Below, one piece after another: positions 18,413-27,432 of a stretch of 58,460 nt of DNA (position 1 is the first letter of the stretch; each line of letters opens with the position of its first letter). This DNA comes from an uncultured Clostridia bacterium (lineage in GTDB: Bacteria > Bacillota > Clostridia > TANB77 > CAG-508): contig CALXAY010000009.1 of assembly GCA_944386415.1 (NCBI GenBank), positions 1 to 58,460 of the forward strand, read 5' to 3'. Below the pieces are notes generated by a model, which was given only the letters and a program-made list of their open reading frames with translations, had not been told where the DNA came from and made no database searches. The translations under genes and the position numbers were made by a program.

Positions 18413-19309
18413 ATGGTACCAGAATTTTTAATGAAAATGTTAGAAATAAAATATGGAGAAGAATTAACTAAAAACATAATAGAAGGATATAAAGTAAAAA
18501 GGAAAGTGACATTTAGAGTAAATACTTTAAAAGCTAATAGCAACGATGTAGCAAAGATATTAGAGAAAAGCAAAATAGAATATAAGAAAGTTCCATTTTA
18601 TTCAGATGCTTTTATAATAGAAAATGTAAGAGAAAATGAAATTCGCAATTTAGACATTTATAAAAATGGTGAAATTTACATGCAAAGCTTATCATCAATG
18701 CTTCCACCAATTATTTTAAATCCTAAAGAAAATATAGATATATTAGATATGACAGCAGCACCAGGAGGAAAAACAACTGAAATTGCAGCAATAGTTCAAA
18801 ATAAAGCAAGGATAACAGCAATTGAAATGAATAAAATAAGAGCTGAAAAATTAAAATACAATTTAGAAAAACAAGGAGCAAGTTCTGTATATGTGCTAGA
18901 ACAAGATGCAAGAAAAATAGATAACTTTTTTTCATTTGATAAAATTCTATTAGATGCACCTTGTTCAGGAAGCGGAATAATAGATGTAAATAATCCTAAA
19001 TTAGAAAAAATATTCACAAAAGAACTTATAAAAAAATCGGTTAAAACTCAAATTGCTTTATTAAATAAAGCGATCAATATACTAAAAAAAGGAAGCAATA
19101 TGGTATATTCTACTTGTTCAATATTAGAAGAAGAAAATGAAAAAGTAATAGAAAGTGTATTAAAGACAGGAAAAGTAGAAATAGAAAAAATCGCTTTTCC
19201 TGGAATAGAAGAATTACCACTGCTTCCTACTAATATTAATGGAACTTTATGTGTAATGCCAACTGAAGAATATGAAGGATTTTTTGTAGCCAAATTGAAA
19301 AAAATATAA
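18413..19309 (+). CDS. RsmB/RsmF-like rRNA cytosine-5 methyltransferase
   Basis: 298 residues, ATG behind TTAGGAGGAAAT. Motifs of the NOL1/NOP2/Sun family: SAM-binding DMTAAPGGKTTEIA (about 103-116), LLDAPCSGSG with the cysteine that helps release product (about 180-189), and YSTCSILEEENE with the catalytic cysteine (about 233-244). The N-terminal NusB-like domain of RsmB is absent, so it is closer to the short RsmF/YebU-like or NOP2-like bacterial proteins. Acts on 16S or 23S rRNA; the exact cytosine cannot be told. Confidence 0.92.
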   Translation: MVPEFLMKMLEIKYGEELTKNIIEGYKVKRKVTFRVNTLKANSNDVAKILEKSKIEYKKVPFYSDAFIIENVRENEIRNLDIYKNGEIYMQSLSSMLPPIILNPKENIDILDMTAAPGGKTTEIAAIVQNKARITAIEMNKIRAEKLKYNLEKQGASSVYVLEQDARKIDNFFSFDKILLDAPCSGSGIIDVNNPKLEKIFTKELIKKSVKTQIALLNKAINILKKGSNMVYSTCSILEEENEKVIESVLKTGKVEIEKIAFPGIEELPLLPTNINGTLCVMPTEEYEGFFVAKLKKI

Positions 19310-19368
19310 AATTTTTTGTAACAAAATCACATTTCTAAGACACTTAAATTTTAGAAGGAGGAAATGTT

Positions 19369-19870
19369 ATGCAGAGTATAGAAAAAATTTATCAAGAATA
19401 TGCAAAAACTGTATATAAATATATATTCTGCCTTAGCCGGAAATAAAGAAGTGTCAGAAGAGATTGTCCAAGAAACATTTGAAGTGGCAATAAAAAATAT
19501 TGATAAGTTTAAAGGAGAATCTAAAATATCAACATGGCTTTGCCAAATTGCTAAATATATATGGTATAAAAATTTAAAAAAAGAAAAGAAAGTACAAAAT
19601 GTATCTTTTGAAGAACTAGAAAATGTAATAATATCAAATACAATTTTAGAAGAACAAATTTTAGAAAAGCAAGAAAAAATAGAGTTTTTTAAAAAGATTC
19701 AAAAGTTAGACGAACAAACAAAAAACGTTATGTATTTAAGAATGCTTGGTAATTTGGATTATAAGGATATAGGAGAGATAATGGGAAGAACTCCAACTTG
19801 GGCAAGAGTTACTTTTTTTCGAGGAAAACAGAAATTAAAGGAGGAGAAGGAAAATGAAGAAGGAATGTGA
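19369..19870 (+). CDS. ECF RNA polymerase sigma factor, one CGG +1 recoding site
   Basis: ATG 19369 is preceded by AAGGAGGAAATGTT. The plain frame ends after 24 codons (CGG AAA TAA). Skipping the C of CGG 19438-19440 gives Gly24 and a 166-residue protein: FCLSGNKEVSEEIVQETFE is the region 2 start of ECF sigma factors, FKGESKISTWLCQIAKYIW is region 2.3-2.4, and LDEQTKNVMYLRMLGNLDYKDIGEIMGRTPTWARV is region 4. It would direct RNA polymerase to stress or envelope promoters. The anti-sigma gene overlaps its end by 17 bases. Because recoding occurs at codon 24, it could set the level of the whole regulon. Confidence 0.9.
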
Positions 19871-20513
19871 AATAGTTGAGGATTTATTATTTGGTTATCA
19901 AGATGGAACATTACATAATGCATCTAAGGAGTTAGTTGAAAATCATCTAATTTCTTGTGAACAATGCAAAAAGTTGTTTAATGAAATGAAAAAAGACAAA
20001 ATAGATAATAAAAAGGAACAAGAAGAGGAAATAGATTATTTAAAAAAAGTAAAGAAAAAAATAAATAAGAAAAATAAATGGATTATTATAATAGGGATAA
20101 TTCTTGGAATAATTATTTTATTTAATATTTTTATATTTACTTATTATTATAGTGAAGCAGGAAAGGTCAAAATTTACTTAAGTGATAACATAACAGAAGA
20201 ACAAAAAGAAAACATAGAAAATTCTGTAACTAATATAGATGGAGAGGCCGAAATTAAATACTATTCAAAAGAGGATTCGCTAAATCAAATGAAAGAAAAA
20301 TTTAAAGATAGAGAAGAATTACTTAGTGGATATAATAAAGATAATAACCCGTTACCTGCATATTTTGTTGTAGATACTGAGATAGAAAATGGAGAAAAGA
20401 TAAAAAATACAGTAGAGTCTTTAGAAGGTGTTGAACATATAAATAATATAGGAGACACTAATCCATATATGTTTATGCTTTCAGAAATTATTGTGGAATT
20501 TAATTCTAATTAA
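19854..20513 (+). CDS. membrane anti-sigma factor with zinc-finger head and FtsX-like outer domain
   Basis: 219 residues, start ATG 19854 inside the sigma gene behind AAAGGAGGAGAAGGAA. The N-terminal zinc anti-sigma motif is H-x3-C-x2-C (ENHLISCEQCKKLF, about residues 29-42). One membrane helix lies at about 75-97. The outer part (about 103-210: VKIYLSDNITEEQ, EIKYYSKEDSLNQMKEKF, NPLPAYFVV) resembles the extracellular domain of FtsX, the cell-division ABC-like protein that activates wall hydrolases. This suggests that the outer part senses a wall protein and frees the sigma factor when bound. The FtsX likeness is my reading of motifs and should be tested. Confidence 0.85.
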   Translation: MKKECEIVEDLLFGYQDGTLHNASKELVENHLISCEQCKKLFNEMKKDKIDNKKEQEEEIDYLKKVKKKINKKNKWIIIIGIILGIIILFNIFIFTYYYSEAGKVKIYLSDNITEEQKENIENSVTNIDGEAEIKYYSKEDSLNQMKEKFKDREELLSGYNKDNNPLPAYFVVDTEIENGEKIKNTVESLEGVEHINNIGDTNPYMFMLSEIIVEFNSN

Positions 20514-20539
20514 AATTTAAAAGAAAAAATATAGAGAAT

Positions 20540-20580
20540 GCTAATTTTTGTTGATTTATCAATAAAAATTAGCGTTTTAA
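20540..20580 (+). terminator. terminator after the sigma/anti-sigma pair
   Basis: GCTAATTTTT (20540-20549) pairs with AAAAATTAGC (20564-20573), followed by GTTTTAAATTTTT. Confidence 0.82.
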
Positions 20581-20597
20581 ATTTTTATAAAAAACTA

Positions 20598-20626
20598 TTG
20601 CAAACAAAAAAACTAAATGATATAAT
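20598..20626 (+). promoter_or_regulatory. sigma-A promoter of the sortase-substrate operon
   Basis: TTGCAA (20598-20603), 17-base spacer, TATAAT (20621-20626), 30 bases before the start of the surface protein gene. Confidence 0.75.
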
Positions 20627-20655
20627 AAATTCAAATTGAAAAAGGAGGACTGAAG

Positions 20656-21186
20656 ATGAAAAAAATATTAACAAGTGTATTACTAATGGTAATGCTAGTA
20701 ATGTTAATTGCACCATTTGTAAACGCTGCTACATCTGATAGTTTAGCTGATAGCTTATATTCAAAATTATCAGCATATGGAATGACATCAGCAGAAAAAG
20801 TTAAAGTAGAAAGATACTTAGCTGATAATCCAGTAACTGACGAACAAGCTAGTGCAATACTAGCAAAAGCAGATGAAGCAATTGCTGTAATGGATGCTGA
20901 AGGAACAAAAGACATTAAAGAGCTTTCAAAAGAAGCAAAAAATAAGATTAAGTCTATTGCACAAGAAGCTGCTTCTACAATTGGTTTAACTTTAACATTT
21001 AAAGTAGGCGGAATAGTAGAAGTCTACAAAGATGGAGAACTAATCGAAACAGCAACATTAAGTAATAGTGACAAATTAGTTTACACAGGAAATAGTGTAA
21101 ATGTAGCTTTCGTTATTACTTCAGTAGTTGCCATTGCCCTAGTTGCAACATTTGTTGCTAAAAAGAGAATGACAGTTGGAGCATAG
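20656..21186 (+). CDS. surface protein with divergent LVYTG sorting signal
   Basis: 176 residues, ATG behind AAAGGAGGACTGAAG. Signal peptide at 1-25 with a likely cut after VNA. The mature part is alanine-rich and helical. The C-terminus has LVYTGN, then a hydrophobic helix (VAFVITSVVAIALVATFVA) and the basic end KKRM: the layout of a sortase substrate with LVYTG instead of LPxTG. The sortase gene follows 3 bases downstream, so this is very likely its substrate. The middle part has no family I recognise. Confidence 0.8.
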   Translation: MKKILTSVLLMVMLVMLIAPFVNAATSDSLADSLYSKLSAYGMTSAEKVKVERYLADNPVTDEQASAILAKADEAIAVMDAEGTKDIKELSKEAKNKIKSIAQEAASTIGLTLTFKVGGIVEVYKDGELIETATLSNSDKLVYTGNSVNVAFVITSVVAIALVATFVAKKRMTVGA

Positions 21187-21189
21187 AAA

Positions 21190-21798
21190 ATGAAGAAGTT
21201 TATAAAAGCAACTATTCTTGATGTAATAGTTGCTTTCTTAATTATAATTTTAATTATTTTTTCTATCTATATGTTATTAGGGCAGACTATAGAAGAAAGC
21301 ATTACATTAATTAATCAAGTTGCTATAAAAGTAGAGAACAGTTCTAAACAAGAAGAAATGAAAATAAGTGAAGATAATAGATTAGAAAATTATCCAGAAT
21401 ATGGTACACAATATGCAAAAATACAAATACCAGCTATAGACGTTGATTTACCAGTATATTATGGAGATACTTTAGAGATTTTAAAAAACGGTGTAGGACA
21501 TTCTAGTGGAAGTTATTTTCCAGGAGAAGGAGGTTCTATAATTTACATGGGACATAATTCTAAAAAAGTATTTAGAAGATTTTCAGAATTAAAAATTGGA
21601 GATTCAATAAAAGTAACTACTAGTTATGGAGAATTTAATTATAAAATTTATGATATGCAATTAATAAAAGAAACAGAGACAGATAAATTACCAATTCAAG
21701 AAGAAAAAGAAATTCTTATGGTTTATACATGTTATCCATTTAACAATATAGGATACGCAACACAAAGATATGTAGTATATGCGGAATTAGTAGAATAG
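21190..21798 (+). CDS. sortase, class D-like
   Basis: 202 residues. N-terminal membrane anchor at about 9-30. The transpeptidase core begins AKIQIPAIDVDLPVYYGD, with catalytic His in YMGHNS (about residue 118), catalytic Cys in MVYTCYPF (about 179) and Arg in ATQRYVVYAEL (about 193). Sequence details (IPAIDVDLPVYYG, HNS, TCYPF) fit class D enzymes of clostridia and bacilli. It would join the protein encoded just upstream, and perhaps the LPAAG protein at 36204, to the cell wall. Confidence 0.92.
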   Translation: MKKFIKATILDVIVAFLIIILIIFSIYMLLGQTIEESITLINQVAIKVENSSKQEEMKISEDNRLENYPEYGTQYAKIQIPAIDVDLPVYYGDTLEILKNGVGHSSGSYFPGEGGSIIYMGHNSKKVFRRFSELKIGDSIKVTTSYGEFNYKIYDMQLIKETETDKLPIQEEKEILMVYTCYPFNNIGYATQRYVVYAELVE

Positions 21799-21809
21799 GA
21801 GGAGAGTTT

Positions 21810-22676
21810 ATGAAAATATTTATTAAAGTAATTAGATTTATATTAATAATGATATTAACAGTTTCAATTGTTTCTTTAGTATTTGTAAATCTAGCTGGTT
21901 CTACTATTCTAAGTAAACAATACATATTAGGAAAATTAGATGAAACTTTTTATTATAAGGATGTTAAAGAGGAGATAGAAAGTAATTTTGAAAATTATAT
22001 TGGACAATCAGGACTTGACGAAGAAGTAATGCAAAATATTGTAACAGAGGAAAAAATAAAAGAAGATACTGGAATAATATTAAGTAATATTTATGATGGA
22101 ACTTCACAAGAAATATCTACAGAAGAAATAGAACAAAATTTAAGAAATAATATTCAAAAATCTTTAGATGAAGAATTATCTGCAACTCAAGAAAAAATGG
22201 TTGACCAATACGTAGATACAATTTGTGATCAATATTTAAAAGTTATGGTTCATACAAGTTATGAAAATGAAATACATAGTGTTTTAAATAAAGCTAATGG
22301 ATATCTTGATTTAGCAAATAAAGTAAGTATAATTGCAATTGTAGTATCAGCATTATTTATTATAATATCTGATTGTAAAAAAATAGTAAAAGCTTTAGCT
22401 CATTTAGGGACAAGCTTATTATCTTCTGGAATTTTTGGAATTATTACATATGTTTTTATTAATATGAAAATAAAAATATCAAATATAGTTATTTTAAATG
22501 ATGCTATCTCAGAAGTTATTAAAAATGTATTAAACAACATATTAGATACAGTTAAAAATCAAGGTGTGATTTTACTTATTATAGGTATAGCAATGATTCT
22601 AATAGGGAATGGAATACAAACATATTTAAATAAAAGAAAAGAAAAAAACATCGATGAAGATGATGAAACAACATAA
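21810..22676 (+). CDS. membrane protein of the sortase operon, unknown function
   Basis: 288 residues, ATG behind TAGGAGGAGAGTTT. One membrane helix at about 8-30, a long outer or periplasm-side helical region (30-165) rich in E, Q and D, then three further hydrophobic segments (about 170-190, 200-222, 250-270). No family recognised. It follows the sortase by 11 bases and probably belongs to the same operon. Confidence 0.7.
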   Translation: MKIFIKVIRFILIMILTVSIVSLVFVNLAGSTILSKQYILGKLDETFYYKDVKEEIESNFENYIGQSGLDEEVMQNIVTEEKIKEDTGIILSNIYDGTSQEISTEEIEQNLRNNIQKSLDEELSATQEKMVDQYVDTICDQYLKVMVHTSYENEIHSVLNKANGYLDLANKVSIIAIVVSALFIIISDCKKIVKALAHLGTSLLSSGIFGIITYVFINMKIKISNIVILNDAISEVIKNVLNNILDTVKNQGVILLIIGIAMILIGNGIQTYLNKRKEKNIDEDDETT

Positions 22677-22697
22677 ATAGACAGGATAAAGTAAGAA

Positions 22698-23198
22698 ATG
22701 AAAAACAACATTAAAATTAACATATTAAGAATGATACTTATAGTTTTATTAATAGGAACTTTTGGTCTTATATTTGGTTTTTCTAGCCAAGATGCTAAAG
22801 AATCAAGTGGTGTTAGCAGAAAAGTAACTGAGACAATAACTAAAGGTATAAAATCAATACAAGAAAAACCAAAGGATGAAAAAGAAAAAATAATTTCTAG
22901 AATAGAACATATTATAAGAAAAATTGCTCATTTTTCAATTTATGCAGTAGTAGGGGCTTTACTTATGGCATTATTTAAAACATATAAATTAAAAGAAATA
23001 AATAGTATTTCATATAGCTTAATTTTAGGTACAATTTATGCAATATCTGACGAGATACACCAATGTTTCATACCAGGAAGAGGACCACAAGTTACGGACG
23101 TAATCATAGATAGTATAGGAGTTTTATTTGGTATATTACTTTTGATATTTGTTATAAAAATATTTGAGAAGAAAAAGATAACAAAGAAAAATAATTAA
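22698..23198 (+). CDS. VanZ-like membrane protein
   Basis: 166 residues, with four hydrophobic segments. FGFSSQDAKESSGVSRKV, RKIAHFSIYAVVGALLMALF and YAISDEIHQCFIPGRGPQVTDVIIDSIG are the typical VanZ-family motifs (a conserved E-x-x-Q in DEIHQ). VanZ gives low-level teicoplanin resistance in enterococci; most relatives have no known role beyond a link to envelope stress. Last gene of the sortase operon, before a terminator. Confidence 0.9.
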   Translation: MKNNIKINILRMILIVLLIGTFGLIFGFSSQDAKESSGVSRKVTETITKGIKSIQEKPKDEKEKIISRIEHIIRKIAHFSIYAVVGALLMALFKTYKLKEINSISYSLILGTIYAISDEIHQCFIPGRGPQVTDVIIDSIGVLFGILLLIFVIKIFEKKKITKKNN

Positions 23199-23221
23199 TT
23201 ATAATAAATAAATATAAAAAT

Positions 23222-23268
23222 ACTTCACATTCTTCCTAAATTAAATAGGATAGAAGGTGAAGTTTTTT
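23222..23268 (+). terminator. terminator before the exopolysaccharide locus
   Basis: ACTTCAC (23222-23228) and GTGAAGT (23257-23263) with the inner arms TTCTTCCTA and TAGGATAGAA form a long stem followed by TTTTTT. The remaining bases to 23380 show nothing but AT-rich DNA. Confidence 0.85.
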
Positions 23269-23380
23269 ATAAAAAATGTGGCTAAATTTGTAAAAAAATA
23301 TTGAAAATAAAAAAATCTAATGCTAAAATGAAAAAGAAAATAATGTAGTAAAATTGTCAAAATATGTCATAGATAAATTA

Positions 23381-23409
23381 TTGAAAAATTATTTTTAAAA
23401 AAGTATAAT
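23381..23409 (+). promoter_or_regulatory. promoter of the exopolysaccharide locus
   Basis: TTGAAA (23381-23386), 17-base spacer, TATAAT (23404-23409), 38 bases before the first gene. Confidence 0.7.
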
Positions 23410-23446
23410 TAAAATGTAAAATTAACTAAAGAATAGAGGGGAAAAA

Positions 23447-24082
23447 ATGTATACAAAATTCAAAAGATTAATTGATTTAATTTTAGCTATTATTTTATTA
23501 ACTATTTTTGCAATTCCGATGGTAGTTATTTCTATTTGTATTAAGCTTGAAGATGGAGGACCAATTATATACAAGTCAAGACGAATGGGTAAGAAATTAA
23601 AAGAGTTTAATACATATAAATTTAGATCTATGAAAACTCAAAGACAAGAATTACATAGTCAATTATCTCATGAAGAGATGGTTACAAAAGTAGGAAAATT
23701 TATAAGAAGGACAAGTTTAGATGAATTACCACAATTATTTAATATTTTAAAAGGTGAAATGAGTTTCATTGGTCCAAGACCATGGATACCAGAATATTAT
23801 GTGTGGTTTAATGATGAACAAAAAAGAAGAACAGATGTATTACCTGGCATTTCTGGACTTGCTCAAGTAAAAGGAAGAAATGGAATAGATATTTTTCAAA
23901 AATTAGATTATGATTTACAATATGTTAATAATATTAGTTTTAAACAAGATATAAAAATATTGTTTGAAACTGTTTTAACAGTATTTTCTAAAACAAATGC
24001 AGAGATAACAGAAAATGGTATAAAAGAAGAAATTAGAGAATTAAAAGAAAGTAGTGAAGAATTAATTAGTAAAGCAGGATAG
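23447..24082 (+). CDS. initiating sugar transferase of exopolysaccharide synthesis
   Basis: 211 residues of the bacterial sugar transferase (polyprenyl-phosphate glycosyl-1-phosphate transferase) family. A membrane helix at about 9-31 is followed by KLEDGGPIIYKSRRMGK, FNTYKFRSMK, GKFIRRTSLDELPQLFNILKGEMSFIGPRP and LPGISGLAQVKGRN, the catalytic and phosphate-binding motifs. It moves a sugar-1-phosphate to undecaprenyl phosphate, the first step of repeat-unit assembly at the inner membrane face. It is the first gene of an operon of about twelve genes. The long extra membrane part of WcaJ is absent, giving the short EpsL/PglC-like form. Confidence 0.94.
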   Translation: MYTKFKRLIDLILAIILLTIFAIPMVVISICIKLEDGGPIIYKSRRMGKKLKEFNTYKFRSMKTQRQELHSQLSHEEMVTKVGKFIRRTSLDELPQLFNILKGEMSFIGPRPWIPEYYVWFNDEQKRRTDVLPGISGLAQVKGRNGIDIFQKLDYDLQYVNNISFKQDIKILFETVLTVFSKTNAEITENGIKEEIRELKESSEELISKAG

Positions 24083-24090
24083 GAGTAAAA

Positions 24091-24853
24091 ATGAAAAAAG
24101 AAGAACTAGTAAGTATTATAGTACCTGTGTATAATAGTGAAAGATATATAGAAGAAACAATACGGAACAGTAATAAATCAAACATATAAAAATTGGGAAT
24201 TATTATTAATTAATGATTGTTCAACAGATAACAGTGAGGAACTTATAAGAAAATATGAAAAAAGAGATAAAAGAATAAAATTAATAAATTTAGATAAAAA
24301 TTCAGGAGCAGCAGTAGCAAGAAACAAAGGAATAGATGAAGCAAAAGGAAAATATATAGCTTTTTTAGATGCAGATGATTTATGGGAAAAAGAAAAATTA
24401 GAAAAGCAAGTAAATTTTATGGAAGAAAATAATTATGAATTTACTTTTACTGGATATGAATTTGCAGACGAAAAAGGAATAGGAAATGGAAAAGTAGTTA
24501 AAGTTCCAGAAAAGATAAATTATAAACAGGCTTTAAAAAATACTACTATATGGACATCAACGGTTATTTTTGATGTAGAAGAATTAGGAAAAGAATTAAT
24601 TGATATGCCAAATGTAAGAAGAGGTCAAGATACAGCTACTTGGTGGAAGGTTTTAAAAACAGGAGTCATAGCTTATGGATTAAATGAGAGTTTATCCTTA
24701 TATAGAAGAAGCAATAACACCTTATCTTCTAATAAAATAAAAGCGTTAAAAAGAACTTGGAATTTATATAGAAATGTAGAAAAATTATCGTTTTTTACAT
24801 CTCTATATAATTTTTGTTGTTATTGTTTAAATGCGGTAAAGAGGAGAGTATAA
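24091..24853 (+). CDS. family 2 glycosyltransferase, one CGG +1 recoding site
   Basis: ATG 24091 behind ATAGGAGTAAAA. The zero frame stops eight codons after CGG 24163-24165. Skipping the C gives Gly25 and 253 residues: LVSIIVPVYNSERYIEETI before the site, then GTVINQTYKNWELLLINDC after it, SGAAVARNKGIDEAKGKY and the donor-binding AFLDADD. These are the GT-A fold motifs in the right order and spacing, so the gene is intact if recoded. It should add a sugar to the lipid-linked repeat unit. The next gene starts directly after the stop codon. Confidence 0.9.
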
Positions 24854-25706
24854 ATGATAAAGAAAGTTGGAAAGAAATTTTTCGAGATATTGACGAAAAT
24901 GTCTCCTAAATTTAGTACAATTATTCTATATATATTGAGAACAAAAGAAATTCCAAATTTGAAAAATCCACAAAACTTTAATGAAAAAACTACAGTGTTA
25001 AAACTAAGTTATGCAAATAATGAATTAATATCAAAATGTTCAGATAAGTATGAAGTAAGAAAATATGTAGAAAGTAAGGGATTAGGTTATCTTTTAAATA
25101 AGTTATATTATATATATGACAATGCAGAAAATATTAATTTTGATGAATTACCTAATCAATTTGCATTAAAATGCACACATGGTTGTGCATACAATGTTAT
25201 TTGTGATGACAAAAGTAAATTAGACAAAGAAGAAACAATAAAAAAGTTAAAAAAATACATGAAAGAAAAGTATGGACTAGCTACACGGAGAATTACATTA
25301 TTTAAATATAAAGCCAAGAATAATATGTGAAAAGTATTTATGTGATAAAGATGGAAAAATGCCAATAGATTATAAATTTTATTGTATAGATGGAAAAGTA
25401 GTAGGAATATTAGTTTGTAGTGAAAGAGAAAAAAAGTTAAGAAGGAATTTCTTTGATATTAATTGGAATGAATTAATATATATAAAAGATAAATATAGGA
25501 ATAAAAGTAAAATATCAAAACCAAAACATTTAGAAGATATGGTAAAATATGCAGAAATATTATCTAAAGATTTTAAATTTGTAAGGGTAGATTTATATGA
25601 CCAAGATAAGGATGTAATATTTGGAGAGTTAACCTTTACTCCAGCTTGTTGTTGCAATAAGATTTATAACAAAAAAGGTAATTTAGAATTAGGACAAAAA
25701 ATATAA
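24854..25706 (+). CDS. TupA-like ATP-grasp protein, one CGG +1 recoding site
   Basis: ATG 24854 follows the previous stop with no gap; ribosome site AGAGGAGAGTATAA. CGG 25286-25288 breaks the frame; without its C the protein runs on with Gly145 to 25706, 283 residues. The restored part reads ATGELHYLNIKPRIICEKYL, matching the family pattern in which an aromatic-tyrosine pair precedes N-I-K-P-R-I-I. LPNQFALKCTHGCAYNVI and GELTFTPACCC are further family signs. TupA-like ATP-grasp enzymes ligate an amino group donor to a carboxyl group in teichuronopeptide or polysaccharide modification. In this locus it may decorate the polymer with an amino acid. Confidence 0.88.
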
Positions 25707-25721
25707 GGAGTATAGCATTAC

Positions 25722-26507
25722 ATGGACATAGAAGTTTTAGTTTCTACAATGAATTTACAAAACCAAGAAAAATTGATTAATAAAATGAATATAAAAAAGA
25801 ATTTAATTATAAATCAAGTTAAAGAAAAGAAGCTCGAAAATATTGAAAATGGCGAAAATAGATTATATTCATACGAGGAAAAAGGATTGAGTAAAAGCCG
25901 TAATAAGGCTATAGAACATAGTAATTCGGAAATATGTGTTATTGCAGATGATGATCTAAGATATGAGGATAATTATGAAAAGATTATAGAAGAAGGATAT
26001 AATAAATATCCTGATGCAGATGTAATTGCATTTCATGTTCAAAATGTAAATAAAAAGATGGAAAAGAAAAAAAGAAAAGAAGGAAAACAGAATTTATTTA
26101 CAAGTATGAAAATCCAATCTGTACAGATGACATTTAGAAAAAAATCTATTCTAAAAAAGAATATTAGGTTTGACGAAAAAATAGGAGCTGGAACATGGCT
26201 TTATTCTGGAGAAGAAAATGTGTTTTTAGCAGATTGTATAAAAAAAGGATTAAAAATATATTATATACCAAAGAAAATTGCTACGATAATGAGTAATGAT
26301 TCAAGTTGGCTAAAAAATGGGCGTGGAAAACAATATTTTCAAGCAAAAGGAGCAACTTTTTATAGAATTTCAAAAATATTATATCCGTTACTTGTTTTAC
26401 AATATGCTTTTAGAAAATATAAGAGATATAAAAAAGAAACAAACTTAAATAGTGCTATAAAATACATGATTGAGGGAAAGAAAATTTATAAAATTAAAGA
26501 GGTATAG
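25722..26507 (+). CDS. glycosyltransferase-like protein
   Basis: 261 residues, ATG 25722 behind AAGGAGTATAGCATTAC. It starts MDIEVLVSTMNL, has EKGLSKSRNKAIEHS, then ICVIADDDLRYEDNYE, the D-x-D-type donor site of GT-A glycosyltransferases, and FDEKIGAGTWLYSGEENVFLADC (acceptor side). It fits the small GT2-like group found in capsule loci. Sugar specificity unknown. Tight spacing keeps it in the operon. Confidence 0.82.
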   Translation: MDIEVLVSTMNLQNQEKLINKMNIKKNLIINQVKEKKLENIENGENRLYSYEEKGLSKSRNKAIEHSNSEICVIADDDLRYEDNYEKIIEEGYNKYPDADVIAFHVQNVNKKMEKKKRKEGKQNLFTSMKIQSVQMTFRKKSILKKNIRFDEKIGAGTWLYSGEENVFLADCIKKGLKIYYIPKKIATIMSNDSSWLKNGRGKQYFQAKGATFYRISKILYPLLVLQYAFRKYKRYKKETNLNSAIKYMIEGKKIYKIKEV

Positions 26508-26508
26508 A

Positions 26509-27432
26509 ATGATGGGAGAATTGGTCAGTGTTATAATACCTACATATAAAAGATGTGAAAATTTAGAAAAAGCAATAAATTCAGTATTAAGGCAAACATA
26601 TGACAATATAGAAATAATTGTAGTAGATGATAATAATCCAGATACGGAATATAGAAGTAATAATGAAGAAATGATGAAAAAGTATAAAGAAAATAATAAA
26701 GTAATATATATAAAGCATGACAAAAACAAAAATGGTGCTGCTGCAAGAAATACAGGTATATTTGCATCAAGAGGGAAATATATAGCCTTTTTAGATGATG
26801 ACGACGAGTTCTTAGAAAATAAAATAGAAAAACAAGTAACATTTCTAGAAAAAAATCATGAGATTAATTGTGTAGGCTGTCAAATATATAAAAGAGGTAG
26901 TATAGTAAGACAGAATATAAATCAAAAAAAAATGATTGAAGATATTTTAAGTATGAAAGTTTCTCCAATCACTTCTACATTATTATTTAGAGAAAAAGCT
27001 ATAAAAAGTATAAATGGTTTTGATGAAAATTATAGAAGACATCAAGATGTGGAACTTATGGTAAGATATTTACAAGAAAATAAATTCGGTTATATAAAAG
27101 AACCGTTAATAATAATGGGAGTAAATAAAGGAGAAAATATCTTAAAAGGAGAAGAATTAAATGAACTTAAAAAGCAATTTCTAACAAAGTTTATGCCTAT
27201 TATAGATGAACTAGATAAAAAAAAGAAGGGAACAAAAAGAAAAATAATTTGCTCTAACTATGTAGGAGTAGCACTAAGTCATTTAAAAAATAAAAATTAT
27301 AAATTTTTGAAATTGCTATTAAAAGATATGTATTCTACTTATCCAATTACTTTTACTAGATATTTTTTAAAATCTGTATGTAGAAGATTAATTTTACATG
27401 TGAAGTGGAGATTAGCAAATGATAAAAATTAA
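26509..27432 (+). CDS. family 2 glycosyltransferase
   Basis: Start set at ATG 26509 behind AAAGAGGTATAGA; an upstream TTG at 26470 would overlap the previous gene and lacks a ribosome site. 307 residues. GELVSVIIPTYKR, AINSVLRQTYDNIEIIVVDD, GAAARNTGIFASRGKYIAFLDDDDEF show a GT-A fold with the nucleotide-sugar and metal site. The C-terminal part ends in basic and hydrophobic residues that may touch the membrane. Overlaps the next gene by 14 bases. Confidence 0.9.
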   Translation: MMGELVSVIIPTYKRCENLEKAINSVLRQTYDNIEIIVVDDNNPDTEYRSNNEEMMKKYKENNKVIYIKHDKNKNGAAARNTGIFASRGKYIAFLDDDDEFLENKIEKQVTFLEKNHEINCVGCQIYKRGSIVRQNINQKKMIEDILSMKVSPITSTLLFREKAIKSINGFDENYRRHQDVELMVRYLQENKFGYIKEPLIIMGVNKGENILKGEELNELKKQFLTKFMPIIDELDKKKKGTKRKIICSNYVGVALSHLKNKNYKFLKLLLKDMYSTYPITFTRYFLKSVCRRLILHVKWRLANDKN

